A DNA stretch of 64,000 nt from Rhizobiaceae bacterium (lineage in GTDB: Bacteria; Pseudomonadota; Alphaproteobacteria; Rhizobiales; Rhizobiaceae). This document shows positions 8,435 through 17,940 of the stretch, piece by piece. The position numbers and the translations under genes were made by a program. Under the pieces are notes generated by a model that was given only the letters and a program-made list of their open reading frames with translations, did no database searches and was not told where the DNA came from. The DNA is taken from assembly GCA_017644005.1 (NCBI GenBank), contig JAEPMJ010000001.1, positions 930,001 to 994,000 of the forward strand. Reading direction: 5' to 3'. Each line of letters opens with the position of its first letter. Position 1 is the stretch's first letter.

Positions 8435-9967
8435 ATGATCATGGAAGGCGGCGTTGGTCGGGAAACTGGGGCAAACTTTTCATCGGCAAAAGCAACTGTC
8501 GGGGGTTCGGATTCAGCTGGCGGCGGCGATGCGGACAAAAACTTCGAGAGAGTGAAGGCGCAACTCAAGGCCCGGCTGGGAGCTGAGGTCTATTCAAGCT
8601 GGTTTGGCCGTATGAAGCTGGCGGAAGTATCGAAGGGGGTCGTTCGCCTTTCCGTACCTACGGCATTCCTGAGGTCCTGGATTAATGGCCACTATCTCGA
8701 CCTCGTTACCGAGCTCTGGAAACAAGGCGACGACTCGCTGCTGAAGCTTGAGATCATCGTGCGCAGCAGCGTACGCCCCGGCCGGACGCTGATCGACGAG
8801 AGCCAGACACAGCAGCGCGAGGCCAAGCCAGTTGCCGGACAGGTCGGCACCCGTCCGGGCGTCGATATCCGACCGGACAAGCCGCAACAGCGCGGGCGCA
8901 GCGACACCCGCAGCAACGTCCTCGGCTCGCCGCTTGATGGCCGATACACGTTTCAGTCCTTCATCGAAGGGGCCTCCAACCGCGTGGCACTTGCCGCAGC
9001 GCGCGCGATTGCCGAATCCGGTTCCAACGCGGTCCGATTCAATCCCTTGTTCCTGCATGCGTCAGTGGGTCTGGGCAAGACACATCTGCTACAGGCGATC
9101 GCTTCGGAAGCGCTGAAGAACCGGCCGCAGGCGCGTGTTGTTTATCTGACGGCGGAGTATTTCATGTGGCGCTTCGCCACCGCGATCCGCGACAACAATG
9201 CGCTGACGCTCAAAGAGCAGCTGCGCGACATCGACCTGCTCATCATCGACGACATGCAATTCCTGCAGGGCAAGTCGATCCAGAACGAGTTCTGTCATCT
9301 GATTAACATGCTGCTCGACAGCGCGCGTCAGGTAGTGGTTGCAGCCGATCGGCCGCCGGCGGAGCTGGAATCGCTGGAACCCCGGGTTCGTTCCCGCCTC
9401 AATGGCGGCGTCGCACTCGAAATGACCTCACCGGACTACGAGATGCGCTTCACGATCCTGAAACAGCGCCTCGCCGCTGCGCAGGAGGAAGACAAGTCTC
9501 TGGAAATCCCGATGGAGATACTGGAGCATATCGCACGCTCGGTGACCGGCAGCGGGCGCGAACTCGAAGGCGCCTTCAATCAGCTCATCTTCCGGCATTC
9601 GTTCGAGCCCCAGATCAGCATCGACCGGGTGGACGAGATCCTCGGCCATATCTGCCGGGCAGGCGAGCCGAAACGGGTGCGCATAGAGGATATCCAGCGC
9701 ATCGTCGCGCGCCACTACAATGTCTCCAAGACCGAATTGCTGTCGAACCGGCGAACACGCACGATCGTCAAGCCCCGGCAGGTGGCAATGTATCTGTCCA
9801 AGGTACTGACACCGCGTTCCCTGCCCGAAATCGGGCGGCGCTTCGGCGGCCGGGACCACACGACCGTGCTTCACGCTGTGCGAAAGATCGAGGGGCTTTC
9901 GGGCAACGACAACACGCTGGCGCAGGAGATCGAGTTGCTCAAGAGGTTGATTTCGGAACAGGCCTGA
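8435..9967 (+). CDS. dnaA: Chromosomal replication initiator DnaA
   Basis: 510 residues from the chosen ATG. Domain I begins [13 protein letters not shown]; the AAA+ Walker A is SVGLGKTHL (K215), Walker B is [10 protein letters not shown], and domain IV ends with the DnaA signature [14 protein letters not shown]. It binds DnaA boxes and opens the origin. The frame is open up to a GTG at 8351, which would add 28 residues of low-complexity sequence; 8435 or 8441 is more likely because conserved sequence starts some 35 residues later and the total then matches rhizobial DnaA. The first 30 residues are Gly/Ser-rich and unconserved. A strong terminator follows. Confidence 0.95.
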   Translation: MIMEGGVGRETGANFSSAKATVGGSDSAGGGDADKNFERVKAQLKARLGAEVYSSWFGRMKLAEVSKGVVRLSVPTAFLRSWINGHYLDLVTELWKQGDDSLLKLEIIVRSSVRPGRTLIDESQTQQREAKPVAGQVGTRPGVDIRPDKPQQRGRSDTRSNVLGSPLDGRYTFQSFIEGASNRVALAAARAIAESGSNAVRFNPLFLHASVGLGKTHLLQAIASEALKNRPQARVVYLTAEYFMWRFATAIRDNNALTLKEQLRDIDLLIIDDMQFLQGKSIQNEFCHLINMLLDSARQVVVAADRPPAELESLEPRVRSRLNGGVALEMTSPDYEMRFTILKQRLAAAQEEDKSLEIPMEILEHIARSVTGSGRELEGAFNQLIFRHSFEPQISIDRVDEILGHICRAGEPKRVRIEDIQRIVARHYNVSKTELLSNRRTRTIVKPRQVAMYLSKVLTPRSLPEIGRRFGGRDHTTVLHAVRKIEGLSGNDNTLAQEIELLKRLISEQA

Positions 9968-9993
9968 GCAGCCGAACGACGGAGATGCGGCGA

Positions 9994-10019
9994 GGCCGGG
10001 CGCATGCGCCCGGCCTTTT
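9994..10019 (+). terminator. Rho-independent terminator after dnaA
   Basis: Perfect 10-bp stem GGCCGGGCGC / GCGCCCGGCC with a two-base gap, followed by TTTT. It separates dnaA from dnaN, so dnaN and recF need their own promoter in the 160 bases that follow. Confidence 0.9.
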
Positions 10020-10179
10020 CCCCAACTTGACCCCAAATGCAGGGTTGCGCCACGCCCCCGGGCTTGCCTTTCGCCCGGAATTCCTGTCAGTTTGCTTCGA
10101 TTCTGGCCCATTTCGAGGCTGATCGGGAGCCGGCAGGTTCTGCCTCCGGCGACCGCATTTCTGGTGAGACCATTCCGTC

Positions 10180-11298
10180 ATGCGCGTGATTCTCGAACGC
10201 TCCAATCTGCTCAAATCGCTCAACCATGTTCACCGTGTCGTGGAGCGGCGAAATACGATTCCGATACTGTCCAACGTGCTGCTGGGCGCCGATGGTGCAA
10301 GTCTGGAGATGAAGGCGACGGACCTCGATCTCGAAATCACCGAGGCGACACAGGCCAATGTGGAGCAAGGCGGTTCGACAACCGTGCCCGCACATCTCCT
10401 TTACGAGATCGTGCGCAAGCTTTCCGATGGCGCAGAGGTAATGCTCAAGACGGACGAGAGCGGCAGTTCCATGTCGGTCATCTCCGGCCGCTCCAATTTC
10501 AAACTGCAGTGCCTCCCGCAATCCGATTTTCCGCAGCTCAGTGCTGGTTCGTTCAGCCATGTGTTCCGGCTGGACTCAACTGCGCTGAAGGCGCTGATCG
10601 AGAGCACGCAGTTCGCCATCTCCACGGAAGAGACGCGCTACTATCTGAATGGCATTTTCGTGCACACGCATGAAGAAGGCGGCAAGCTCATGCTGCGCGC
10701 CGTGGCGACCGACGGGCACCGTCTCGCGCGTGCGGAAGTAGAAGCCCCGGCCGGCTCGGAGGGCATGCCTGGCATCATCATTCCGCGCAAGACCGTGAGC
10801 GAGTTGCAGAAGCTCGTCGACGATCCGGACGTCGCGGTCACGATCGAACTTTCCGACACCAAGATCCGCTTCACCATAGGCTCGGTGGTGCTGACCTCGA
10901 AGCTGATCGACGGTACTTTCCCGGATTATGAGCGTGTGATCCCGACCGGCAATGACAAAAAGCTCGTTATCGACCGGCAGAGCTTCGCGGCGGCTGTGGA
11001 CCGGGTTTCCACGATCTCGTCGGAGCGCGGCCGCGCGGTGAAGATGTCGATTGCCGAAGGCCAGGTGACGCTCGTTGTCAATAACCCCGATTCCGGCAGT
11101 GCGACCGAGGAGGTTGCAGCCGACTATGCTGCCGATCCGATCGATATCGGTTTCAACGCCAAATATCTGCTCGACGTCGCGGCGCAGCTTACCGGCGGCG
11201 AAGCCACCTTCATGCTCGCCGACGCCGGCTCGCCGACGCTTATCCAGGATCCGGCCGACGAGCGCACGCTTTATGTCCTGATGCCCATGCGGGTGTAA
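10180..11298 (+). CDS. dnaN: DNA polymerase III sliding clamp (beta subunit)
   Basis: 372 residues, the standard length, reading MRVILERSNLLKSLNHVHRVVERRNTIPILSN at the start and ending LIQDPADERTLYVLMPMRV, the typical beta-clamp C-terminus. Three repeated clamp domains are expected over the length. It forms the dimeric ring that tethers Pol III to DNA. The recF start lies five bases after its stop, so the two form an operon. Confidence 0.97.
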   Translation: MRVILERSNLLKSLNHVHRVVERRNTIPILSNVLLGADGASLEMKATDLDLEITEATQANVEQGGSTTVPAHLLYEIVRKLSDGAEVMLKTDESGSSMSVISGRSNFKLQCLPQSDFPQLSAGSFSHVFRLDSTALKALIESTQFAISTEETRYYLNGIFVHTHEEGGKLMLRAVATDGHRLARAEVEAPAGSEGMPGIIIPRKTVSELQKLVDDPDVAVTIELSDTKIRFTIGSVVLTSKLIDGTFPDYERVIPTGNDKKLVIDRQSFAAAVDRVSTISSERGRAVKMSIAEGQVTLVVNNPDSGSATEEVAADYAADPIDIGFNAKYLLDVAAQLTGGEATFMLADAGSPTLIQDPADERTLYVLMPMRV

Positions 11299-11303
11299 GA
11301 CGT

Positions 11304-12485
11304 GTGTCCGCAGGCACCGACGACCCTTCTTCTCCCGTGCCGCCGCAGGTACATGTTGCGCGACTGACGCTCTCCGATTTCCGCAATTATGAACGACTGG
11401 CGCTCGACCTGCAGCCGGGACCGGTTGTGTTCACCGGCCAGAACGGCGCCGGCAAGACCAATCTGCTTGAAGCGATTTCATTCCTGACTCCCGGCCGGGG
11501 GCTGCGCCGCGCACAACTGACCGACGTTGCGCGCAGCGGAACCGGCGCCGGGTTCGCAGTTCATGCACATGTCGAGGGACCGGACGGCGAAGTCGAGATC
11601 GGTACCGGAACAGCAGGCGGCAATGGCGAGCCGGCCGAAGGCGGACGCAAGGTGCGTATCAACGGGGCCACGGCGCGCAGTGCCGACGCAATGCTCGAGT
11701 GGCTGCGGGTGATCTGGCTGACACCGGCAATGGACCAGCTCTTCACCGGGCCAGCCGCCGACCGGCGGCGATTTCTGGACCGACTGGTGCTTGCGGTCGA
11801 TCCGGGTCACGGCCAACGGGCGCTCGCCTACGAAAAGGCGATGCGCGGGCGCAACCGGCTACTTGCCGACGACACTCATGACGACAGCTGGTTCGACGCC
11901 ATCGAAGCACAGATGGCCGAGGCCGGGACGGCGATCGCCGCTGCCCGCGCCGAGTTGGTGCGGTTGATGACCGGAATGATCGAGCGCCAGCCGCGGGACG
12001 GGCCATTTCCCAAGGCGTTGCTCGCGATTTCGGGCACGTTGGAGCACGATCTCGGTGACAGACCGGCAGTCGATGTTGAAGAAGGGTTCCGAACCGCCCT
12101 CGCCCGTGGCCGTCCGCGCGACCGCGCCGCCGGGCGTACACTCGAAGGTCCGCACCGTTCCGACCTGCTGGTTCGGCACGCACCAAAGGACCAGGCGGCG
12201 GAGTTCTGCTCCACCGGCGAGCAGAAAGCACTGTTGGTGGGAATGGTCCTGGCGCATGCTCAGCTTGTCGGCGAGATCGCCGGCCTTGCACCGATATTGC
12301 TGCTCGACGAAATCGCCGCGCATTTCGACGCCGACCGGCGGGCGGCGCTTTTTGACATCCTCGAGCGCCTCAACTGCCAGTATTTCGCAACCGGAACCGA
12401 AGCCGGCCTATTCGAAAGCCTGCGCGGGCGGGCGCAATATCTGACCGTCGACGCCGGACGCGTCTCACCGACGGAAGCCGCATGA
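11304..12485 (+). CDS. recF: DNA replication and repair protein RecF
   Basis: 393 residues from a GTG. Walker A is GQNGAGKTNLLEAI (K51), preceded by LTLSDFRNYE, the RecF start motif; the C-terminal part has the ABC-type signature region STGEQKALL and Walker B LLLDEIAAHFD. RecF loads RecA at gaps with RecO and RecR. The GTG is five bases after dnaN and gives about 18 extra residues ahead of the conserved start; a slightly shorter protein is possible. Confidence 0.95.
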   Translation: MSAGTDDPSSPVPPQVHVARLTLSDFRNYERLALDLQPGPVVFTGQNGAGKTNLLEAISFLTPGRGLRRAQLTDVARSGTGAGFAVHAHVEGPDGEVEIGTGTAGGNGEPAEGGRKVRINGATARSADAMLEWLRVIWLTPAMDQLFTGPAADRRRFLDRLVLAVDPGHGQRALAYEKAMRGRNRLLADDTHDDSWFDAIEAQMAEAGTAIAAARAELVRLMTGMIERQPRDGPFPKALLAISGTLEHDLGDRPAVDVEEGFRTALARGRPRDRAAGRTLEGPHRSDLLVRHAPKDQAAEFCSTGEQKALLVGMVLAHAQLVGEIAGLAPILLLDEIAAHFDADRRAALFDILERLNCQYFATGTEAGLFESLRGRAQYLTVDAGRVSPTEAA

Positions 12486-12519
12486 CAGGACGCCGGGCGG
12501 CGGTTAGTCTGCGGACACC

Positions 12520-13287
12520 ATGGATGACCGCGTAACACAACTCGACCCGGGCGAACTCGAACGATATGCGCGCCACATCGTGCTGCCGGAGATCGGCGGA
12601 CCGGGGCAGCAGAAGCTGAAACGCGCCCGCGTGCTGGTGATCGGTGCTGGCGGCCTCGGCGCGCCGCTCATCGCCTACCTTGCCGCAGCCGGTGTGGGCA
12701 CGCTGGGCATCGTGGACGACGACAAGGTCTCGCTTTCCAATCTGCAGCGGCAGGTGATTCACGACACCGACTCGGTCGGCAAGCCGAAAACTGAAAGTGC
12801 TGCGACCGCCGTCGGACGGCTCAACCCCAACGTGCATGTTATCGTTCATGATCATCGTATCACGGGGGCAAACGCCGCTGAACTCGCGGGCGGCTACGAT
12901 GTGGTGGCCGACGGTTCGGACAATTTCGACACCCGCTACGCCGTGGCCGATGCCTGCGAAGCTGCATGCAAACCGCTGGTAACCGCCGCCGTCGGTCGAT
13001 TCGACGGAACACTGACGGTACTCAGGCCTTTCGAAGCCAACGCGGAGGGCAAGCTCAATCCCGGCTATCGTGACCTTTTTCCGGAACCGCCACCGGCTGG
13101 CATGGTGCCTTCCTGCGTGGAAGCCGGCGTGCTTGGCGCGCTGACCGGAGTGATGGGCACGTTGCAGGCGATGGAAGTCATCAAGATCATTACGGGTATC
13201 GGCGAACCGCTCGTGGGCAGGCTTTTGATGTATGACGCACTCGGCGCGAGGTTCGACACGGTGCGCTACAAGCGCGCGGAGACCTGA
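12520..13287 (+). CDS. moeB: MoeB/ThiF/HesA-family sulfur-carrier adenylyltransferase lacking the zinc cysteines
   Basis: 255 residues. The nucleotide-binding motif GAGGLGAP (from G42) and the family pattern LSNLQRQVIH, PSCVEAGVLGALTG and MYDALGARF place it in the E1-like MoeB/ThiF group, which adenylates the C-terminal glycine of MoaD- or ThiS-type proteins. The two CxxC zinc pairs of E. coli MoeB are absent: the first is replaced by NPGYRDLF and the C-terminus stops at YKRAET before the second. It could serve molybdopterin, thiamine or another sulfur carrier; no carrier gene is adjacent. Confidence 0.85.
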   Translation: MDDRVTQLDPGELERYARHIVLPEIGGPGQQKLKRARVLVIGAGGLGAPLIAYLAAAGVGTLGIVDDDKVSLSNLQRQVIHDTDSVGKPKTESAATAVGRLNPNVHVIVHDHRITGANAAELAGGYDVVADGSDNFDTRYAVADACEAACKPLVTAAVGRFDGTLTVLRPFEANAEGKLNPGYRDLFPEPPPAGMVPSCVEAGVLGALTGVMGTLQAMEVIKIITGIGEPLVGRLLMYDALGARFDTVRYKRAET

Positions 13288-13302
13288 CGGTTTCACCCGG
13301 GC

Positions 13303-14559
13303 ATGACGCTGCAACTCACTGACGAAGAACGTGAAATCGCCGCCGGTTCCCAAGGCGAAGGTGCCGCCATGGCAATGCGGATCGTGGTGGAAGCGGCCAG
13401 GCTTCTGGGCGCAGCGCGCCTGATCCCCATCAAATCCGCTCATATAGACGGCGCGCTCTATCACGGCGATTCCGGCACGCTGTTGGCCGAAAGACTGGTG
13501 AGGGGCGGCGCAAGGGTAGCCGTGCGTTCCACGCTTAATGTCGGCGCGCTCGATCTTACCGGATGCTCGCAGATCCGCCTTCCCGATCAGCAACGGGGCA
13601 TGGCCCGGCGTATGATGAGCGCATATGCCGAGCTTGGCTGCGAGGCCAGTTGGACCTGTGCACCCTACCAGGCCGGCCACCGGCCCGAATTCGGCACCGA
13701 CGTTGCGTGGGGTGAGTCCAACGCGGTGGTCTTCTGCAATTCGGTGCTTGGCGCGCGAACAAACCGCTATGGCGATTTCCTGGACATCGCCTGCGCCATC
13801 TCCGCACGTGCGCCGGAGACCGGGCTGCACCTCCCTGCCAACCGCATCCCCGCCGTCAACGTGGATTTCAGCGCACTCGACAGGGAATTCCTGGCAAGCG
13901 ACGTTGCCTGGCCGGTGCTCGGAAGTCTTTATGGCCGCCTCGTGGGCGACGCGATCGGCATCATCACCGGCGTTGAGACCGATCCCGGCGAGGACGACCT
14001 CAAGGCCTTTGGCGCCGCCGCAGCATCATCGGGCGCGGTGGGGCTGTTTCATATCGACGGCATCACGCCGGAGGCCCGAAACGGAGAGGCAGGCTGGCAA
14101 ACAAGCGAGATCATTGCCGTCTCGCCGGAGATGGTCGCGGATGCCCGGAGCCGGCTGTCGACCGCTATCCGGCCTGACCGGATCGACGCTGTCGCCATCG
14201 GCAGTCCTCATCTTTCGATCGAGGAATTCCGCCGGCTTGAAAGGGCATTGGCGGGGCGCAAGCTGTCGGTGCCCCTCTATGCCTGCACCGGCCGACACGC
14301 ACTTCACTGGTTGGAGGAAAGCCGCCGCCGCAAAGCGCTCGAAGCACTTGGCGTGGTGATCGTCGCCGACACCTGCGTCGTCGTGACGCCGATCATGCGC
14401 GAACTGGCTGGAGGGGTGCTGATGACCAATTCCGGCAAGTTCGCACATTACGCCCCGGGCAACACAGGTTACGACGTGCTGTACGCCTCGCTGGAGGAAT
14501 GCGTGGAGAGTGCCGTGAGCGGGCGGCCAACCCTGAACGGAATCCACCATGGCCATTGA
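13303..14559 (+). CDS. Aconitase X large (catalytic) subunit
   Basis: 418 residues of the AcnX (DUF521) family: starts LTDEEREIAAGSQGEGAAMAMRIV, contains KSAHIDGALYHGD, ESNAVVFCNSVLGARTNRYGD, and ends with DTCVVVTPIM and TNSGKFAHYAPG. Cysteines in the GCSQI, FCNSV and DTCVVV contexts are likely iron-sulfur ligands. AcnX enzymes are dehydratases; characterised bacterial ones act on cis-3-hydroxy-L-proline and archaeal ones on mevalonate 5-phosphate. Here the two subunits are separate genes overlapping by 11 bases. No proline-degradation genes are next to it, so the substrate stays open. Confidence 0.88.
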   Translation: MTLQLTDEEREIAAGSQGEGAAMAMRIVVEAARLLGAARLIPIKSAHIDGALYHGDSGTLLAERLVRGGARVAVRSTLNVGALDLTGCSQIRLPDQQRGMARRMMSAYAELGCEASWTCAPYQAGHRPEFGTDVAWGESNAVVFCNSVLGARTNRYGDFLDIACAISARAPETGLHLPANRIPAVNVDFSALDREFLASDVAWPVLGSLYGRLVGDAIGIITGVETDPGEDDLKAFGAAAASSGAVGLFHIDGITPEARNGEAGWQTSEIIAVSPEMVADARSRLSTAIRPDRIDAVAIGSPHLSIEEFRRLERALAGRKLSVPLYACTGRHALHWLEESRRRKALEALGVVIVADTCVVVTPIMRELAGGVLMTNSGKFAHYAPGNTGYDVLYASLEECVESAVSGRPTLNGIHHGH

Positions 14560-14962
14560 GATTGGCGAGGTGCTCGTTAGCGGCAAGGACGGTTCGGCAG
14601 ATGCTCTGGTGTTGTCCCTGCCGATCAGCTTCTGGGGTGGTATCGATCCCACAAGCGGAACCGTGATCGACCCGCGCCATCCGGACCACCGCGCCTCGAT
14701 CGCAGGCAAGGTTCTGTTTCTGCCCGGCACAATCGGCTCCTCATCCGCATCCGCCGTGCTGATGGAACTGGTACATGCAGGCAAGGCGCCTGCCGCGATC
14801 GTCCTTCACGAGCCTGACGCCATACTGCTCGTCGGTTTGATCTGCGCCCGCGAAATGGCCTGGCAGACACCGCCTGCATTCAAACTGAACCGCGAGCGAC
14901 ACCTGCAGTTTGCATCCCGTCGCGTGAGCTTCGACAGCGACGGGCGAATTGCCGCGCTCTAA
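14549..14962 (+). CDS. Aconitase X small (swivel) subunit
   Basis: 137 residues of the DUF126/AcnX swivel domain: LPISFWGGIDPTSGTVIDPRHPDH followed by GKVLFLPGTIGSSSASAVLMEL, the hallmark of this domain, whose serine/glycine loop closes on substrate. It starts inside the large subunit gene (11-base overlap), which favours stoichiometric translation of a heterodimer. In the fused form of the family this domain is part of one long chain. Confidence 0.88.
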   Translation: MAIEIGEVLVSGKDGSADALVLSLPISFWGGIDPTSGTVIDPRHPDHRASIAGKVLFLPGTIGSSSASAVLMELVHAGKAPAAIVLHEPDAILLVGLICAREMAWQTPPAFKLNRERHLQFASRRVSFDSDGRIAAL

Positions 14963-14969
14963 TTGCGGA

Positions 14970-15971
14970 TCAGGTGCGTGTCGGAAGCACGCGGTCTGGC
15001 GGCCGGTGGCCGTCGAAATAGGTCCGAATGTTGATAATGACCTTCTCGCCCATGTCGATGCGGCCTTCGATCGTGGCGGACCCCATATGCGGCAGAAGGA
15101 CCACCTTGCCCTGTGCCGCAAGTTTCACCAGCTTGGGATTGACCGCCGGTTCGTGCTCGAAAACGTCGAGCCCGGCGCCGGCCAGCTTGCCATCGCGGAT
15201 CAGCCTGACAAGTGCGTCTTCATCCACGATGTCGCCGCGCGCCGTATTCACGACGTAGGAACGCGGCTGCATGAGCTCCAGGCGTCTGGCCGACAGAAGG
15301 TGAAACGTGGCCGGTGTCGAAGGGCAATGCACCGAGATTATGTCCATACGCGACAACATCTGGTCGAGGCTTTCCCAATAGGTCGCCTCAAGCTCATCCT
15401 CGATCGCCGGCGCGACGCGATTGCGGTTATGGTAGTGGATCGACAGACCGAACGCCTTGGCGCGGCGTGCCACCGCGGTGCCGATTCGACCCATGCCGAC
15501 AATGCCGAGGCGCTTGCCCCAGATACGGTGCCCGAGCATCCAGGTCGGCGACCAGCCCTGCCATTTTCCGCCCGCCTGAAGGACCGCAGCGCCCTCCGTC
15601 AGGCGCCTGGGCGCAGCCAGCATCAGCGCCATCGTCATATCAGCGGTGTCTTCGTTCAGCACATTGGGCGTATTGGTGACAGTGATGCCTTTCTGAGAAG
15701 CAGCCGTGACGTCGATGTTGTCGACGCCATTGCCATAGTTCGCGATCAGCTTCAGCTTGTCACCGGCCTGCGCGATGAGCGCAGCATCAATTCTGTCCGT
15801 GATGGTGGGAACCAGAACGTCGGCTTCCCGCACCGCGGCAACCAGTTCCGGCTGCGTCATGGGCGTATCGTCAACATTCAGCCTGGCGTCGAAAAGCTCG
15901 CGCATGCGCGTTTCGACCTGGTCCGGGAGCTTACGGGTAATGACGACGAGGGGCTTCTTTTTGCCTGCCAT
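14970..15971 (-). CDS. D-isomer 2-hydroxyacid dehydrogenase, glyoxylate reductase type
   Basis: 333 residues. The NAD(P) motif GIVGMGRIG and the catalytic set of the D-2-hydroxyacid family are visible: Arg in NTARGDIVDE, Glu in AGLDVFEHEP and His in LLPHMGSAT. The N-terminal part (MAGKKKPLVVITRKLP, then ANYGNGVDNIDV) matches GyaR-like glyoxylate/hydroxypyruvate reductases of rhizobia. It converges on the aconitase X genes with only seven bases between the stops. Confidence 0.85.
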   Translation of the reverse strand: MAGKKKPLVVITRKLPDQVETRMRELFDARLNVDDTPMTQPELVAAVREADVLVPTITDRIDAALIAQAGDKLKLIANYGNGVDNIDVTAASQKGITVTNTPNVLNEDTADMTMALMLAAPRRLTEGAAVLQAGGKWQGWSPTWMLGHRIWGKRLGIVGMGRIGTAVARRAKAFGLSIHYHNRNRVAPAIEDELEATYWESLDQMLSRMDIISVHCPSTPATFHLLSARRLELMQPRSYVVNTARGDIVDEDALVRLIRDGKLAGAGLDVFEHEPAVNPKLVKLAAQGKVVLLPHMGSATIEGRIDMGEKVIINIRTYFDGHRPPDRVLPTRT

Positions 15972-16129
15972 CGAATCCTCAAATTACGGGTCGTTGAGAC
16001 CTCTTTAACCAAGACAGGCGACACTTACCGGAGGTGTCGGCCTCCTTTGTCTATCAAGTAGGCCGGCTGAAAACAAAGAAAAAGGGCCGCCAACAAAGTG
16101 TGATGCCGGCCTGATACCAATGCACCGGA

Positions 16130-16702
16130 ATGTCGATGCCATCACGTCTCGCGTTGTGTCTCTCCGCAGCAGCCATTTTGACCATTTCGCCCGCCGCTCT
16201 GCCCGTTAAAGGTGCTGGAGGCACCGCGCAAGCGGCCGCCGATCTAAGCGGCACCACGACCGGACCAAGCGGGTTGCCGCTGCCGCGTTTCGTGAGCCTG
16301 AAGGCGAGCCGGGTCAATCTGCGCATCGGGCCAGGTCTCAACTACGCCATCGACTGGATGTATCTGAAATCCGGGCTGCCGATGGAGATCATCCAGGAAT
16401 TCGACAATTGGCGCCGGGTTCGCGATCCCGACGGCACCGAAGGCTGGATCAACCAGTCGCTGCTATCGGGCAAGCGCACCGCGATCGTCGCGCCGTGGCA
16501 GCGCGGCAAGCCAGCGCTGGTTGCCTTGCGCTCCGGCGCCGACGATACCGCCAGGGTCGTCGCCGAGCTGCAGCCCGGCGTAATCGGCGTGATCGACAGC
16601 TGCAATGGCGACTGGTGCCGCATGGATTTCGGCACAGCACGCGGATGGCTCAAACAGTCGATTGTATGGGGCGCCTATCCGGGCGAGACAATCGAAGACT
16701 GA
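16130..16702 (+). CDS. Exported protein with two bacterial SH3 domains
   Basis: 190 residues: signal peptide (to about residue 27), then two SH3b-type modules, the first from about residue 60 (ASRVNLRIGPGLNYAID ... EGWINQSLLSG) and the second from about 125 (LRSGADDTARVVAELQPGVIGVIDSC ... ARGWLKQS). Such periplasmic SH3b proteins usually bind peptidoglycan or mediate protein contacts; no enzymatic domain is present. It is divergent from the dehydrogenase gene and converges on irr. The start could equally be the ATG six bases later. Confidence 0.75.
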   Translation: MSMPSRLALCLSAAAILTISPAALPVKGAGGTAQAAADLSGTTTGPSGLPLPRFVSLKASRVNLRIGPGLNYAIDWMYLKSGLPMEIIQEFDNWRRVRDPDGTEGWINQSLLSGKRTAIVAPWQRGKPALVALRSGADDTARVVAELQPGVIGVIDSCNGDWCRMDFGTARGWLKQSIVWGAYPGETIED

Positions 16703-16724
16703 CTAATCAGGATTCGCAACGCGC

Positions 16725-17147
16725 CTAGCGCCGTTTGCGACGCAGCCTCACAATGACATCCACATTGGCGATCTCCATGCCCTCAGGAGGCTCTGGGAGA
16801 TTATGCAAAGCGACTGTGCCGCTATCGATGTCCACCAGCCGGTTCTCTTCCTCGACGAAAAAATGGTGGTGATCTGAGGTGTTGGTGTCGAAGTAGGTTC
16901 GAGCACCTTCAACGGCCAAGATCCGGAGCAGGCCGGCATCGGTGAATTGATGCAGGGCGTTGTAGACTGTCGCCAGCGAGACGGCCACGCCAGCAGCTTG
17001 CGCCTCCTCGTGGAGCTCTTCCGCAGACAGGTGACGGTCGCCTTTGTCGAAAAGGAGTTCGGCCAGCGCAATGCGCTGACGGGTCGGGCGCAGGCCCGCC
17101 TTTCGTACCCTTTGTTCAATCTGTGTTTCCGTCACGGCAACGTCCAC
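16725..17147 (-). CDS. irr: Iron response regulator Irr (Fur family)
   Basis: 140 residues. A winged-helix domain ([16 protein letters not shown] ... [19 protein letters not shown]) is followed by the dimerisation domain with the SDHHHFF histidine cluster typical of Irr. Rhizobial Irr represses or activates iron and haem genes when iron is scarce and is degraded or inactivated by haem; the HxH stretch is a proposed haem ligand. Its place beside fabA-fabB-fabI is conserved in Hyphomicrobiales, which supports Irr over Fur, Mur or Zur. Confidence 0.9.
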   Translation of the reverse strand: MDVAVTETQIEQRVRKAGLRPTRQRIALAELLFDKGDRHLSAEELHEEAQAAGVAVSLATVYNALHQFTDAGLLRILAVEGARTYFDTNTSDHHHFFVEEENRLVDIDSGTVALHNLPEPPEGMEIANVDVIVRLRRKRR

Positions 17148-17378
17148 AATCGCTGTCTATGCCCGGGCAAAATCCCTGAAAAGCCGTCGCTTCCGCAGCC
17201 AGATGAACTGCCCGGCTGTCAATTCTATATATTTTGTGTGCCAAGCGCGATCAATAGCAGTGGAGGGAACATGGTTGACCTTCCAAGCGGGCAATGCGGA
17301 GTTTCCAGCCGGTTAGCGTCTGTGATAGGGAAACCCGAACCACAACGACTTCCGGATGGAAGCAAGCGCGAGGATTTC

Positions 17379-17891
17379 ATGGCGGAACGCAAATCGAGCT
17401 ACGGGTACGAGGATTTGCTGGCATGCGCCCAAGGCGACCTGTTCGGACCTGGAAACGCCCAGCTTCCCGCACCGCCGATGTTGATGTTCGATCGGATCAC
17501 CGAAATATCGGAAGACGGCGGTGCATTCGGCAAAGGATGTGTGCGGGCAGACTTCCAGATCAAACCCGATCACTGGTTCTTTCCCTGCCACTTCCCCGGC
17601 AACCCTGTCATGCCCGGATGCCTCGGGCTCGACGCATTGTGGCAGATGACGGGATTTTTCCTTGGCTGGCTCGGCCTTCCCGGCAAGGGAATGGCGCTGT
17701 CGACCGGCGAGGTCAAATTCAAGGGCATGGTGACGCCCAACACCAAGCTGGTCGAATATGGCGTCGACTTCAAACGCGTCATGCGCGGGCGGCTTGTGCT
17801 CGGAATTGCCGACGGATGGCTCAAGGCCGACGGCGAACAAATTTATGCCGCGACCGACCTGCGTGTCGGTCTCGCCCAGCAGGGTTCCTGA
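17379..17891 (+). CDS. fabA: 3-hydroxydecanoyl-ACP dehydratase/isomerase
   Basis: 170 residues. Catalytic H71 lies in [14 protein letters not shown] and D85 in [11 protein letters not shown], the same 14-residue spacing as E. coli FabA. It dehydrates 3-hydroxydecanoyl-ACP and isomerises the product to the cis-3 form, the entry to unsaturated fatty acids. The frame is open much further upstream, but ATG 17379, with CGAGGA in front, starts the conserved [14 protein letters not shown]. The 230-base gap to irr holds an AT-rich stretch (about 17220-17245) suited to a promoter. Confidence 0.97.
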   Translation: MAERKSSYGYEDLLACAQGDLFGPGNAQLPAPPMLMFDRITEISEDGGAFGKGCVRADFQIKPDHWFFPCHFPGNPVMPGCLGLDALWQMTGFFLGWLGLPGKGMALSTGEVKFKGMVTPNTKLVEYGVDFKRVMRGRLVLGIADGWLKADGEQIYAATDLRVGLAQQGS

Positions 17892-17940
17892 TTTTCACTA
17901 GCGTTTCGGGCGGCTGACCGGCCTGCCCAGGGAGAACAAC

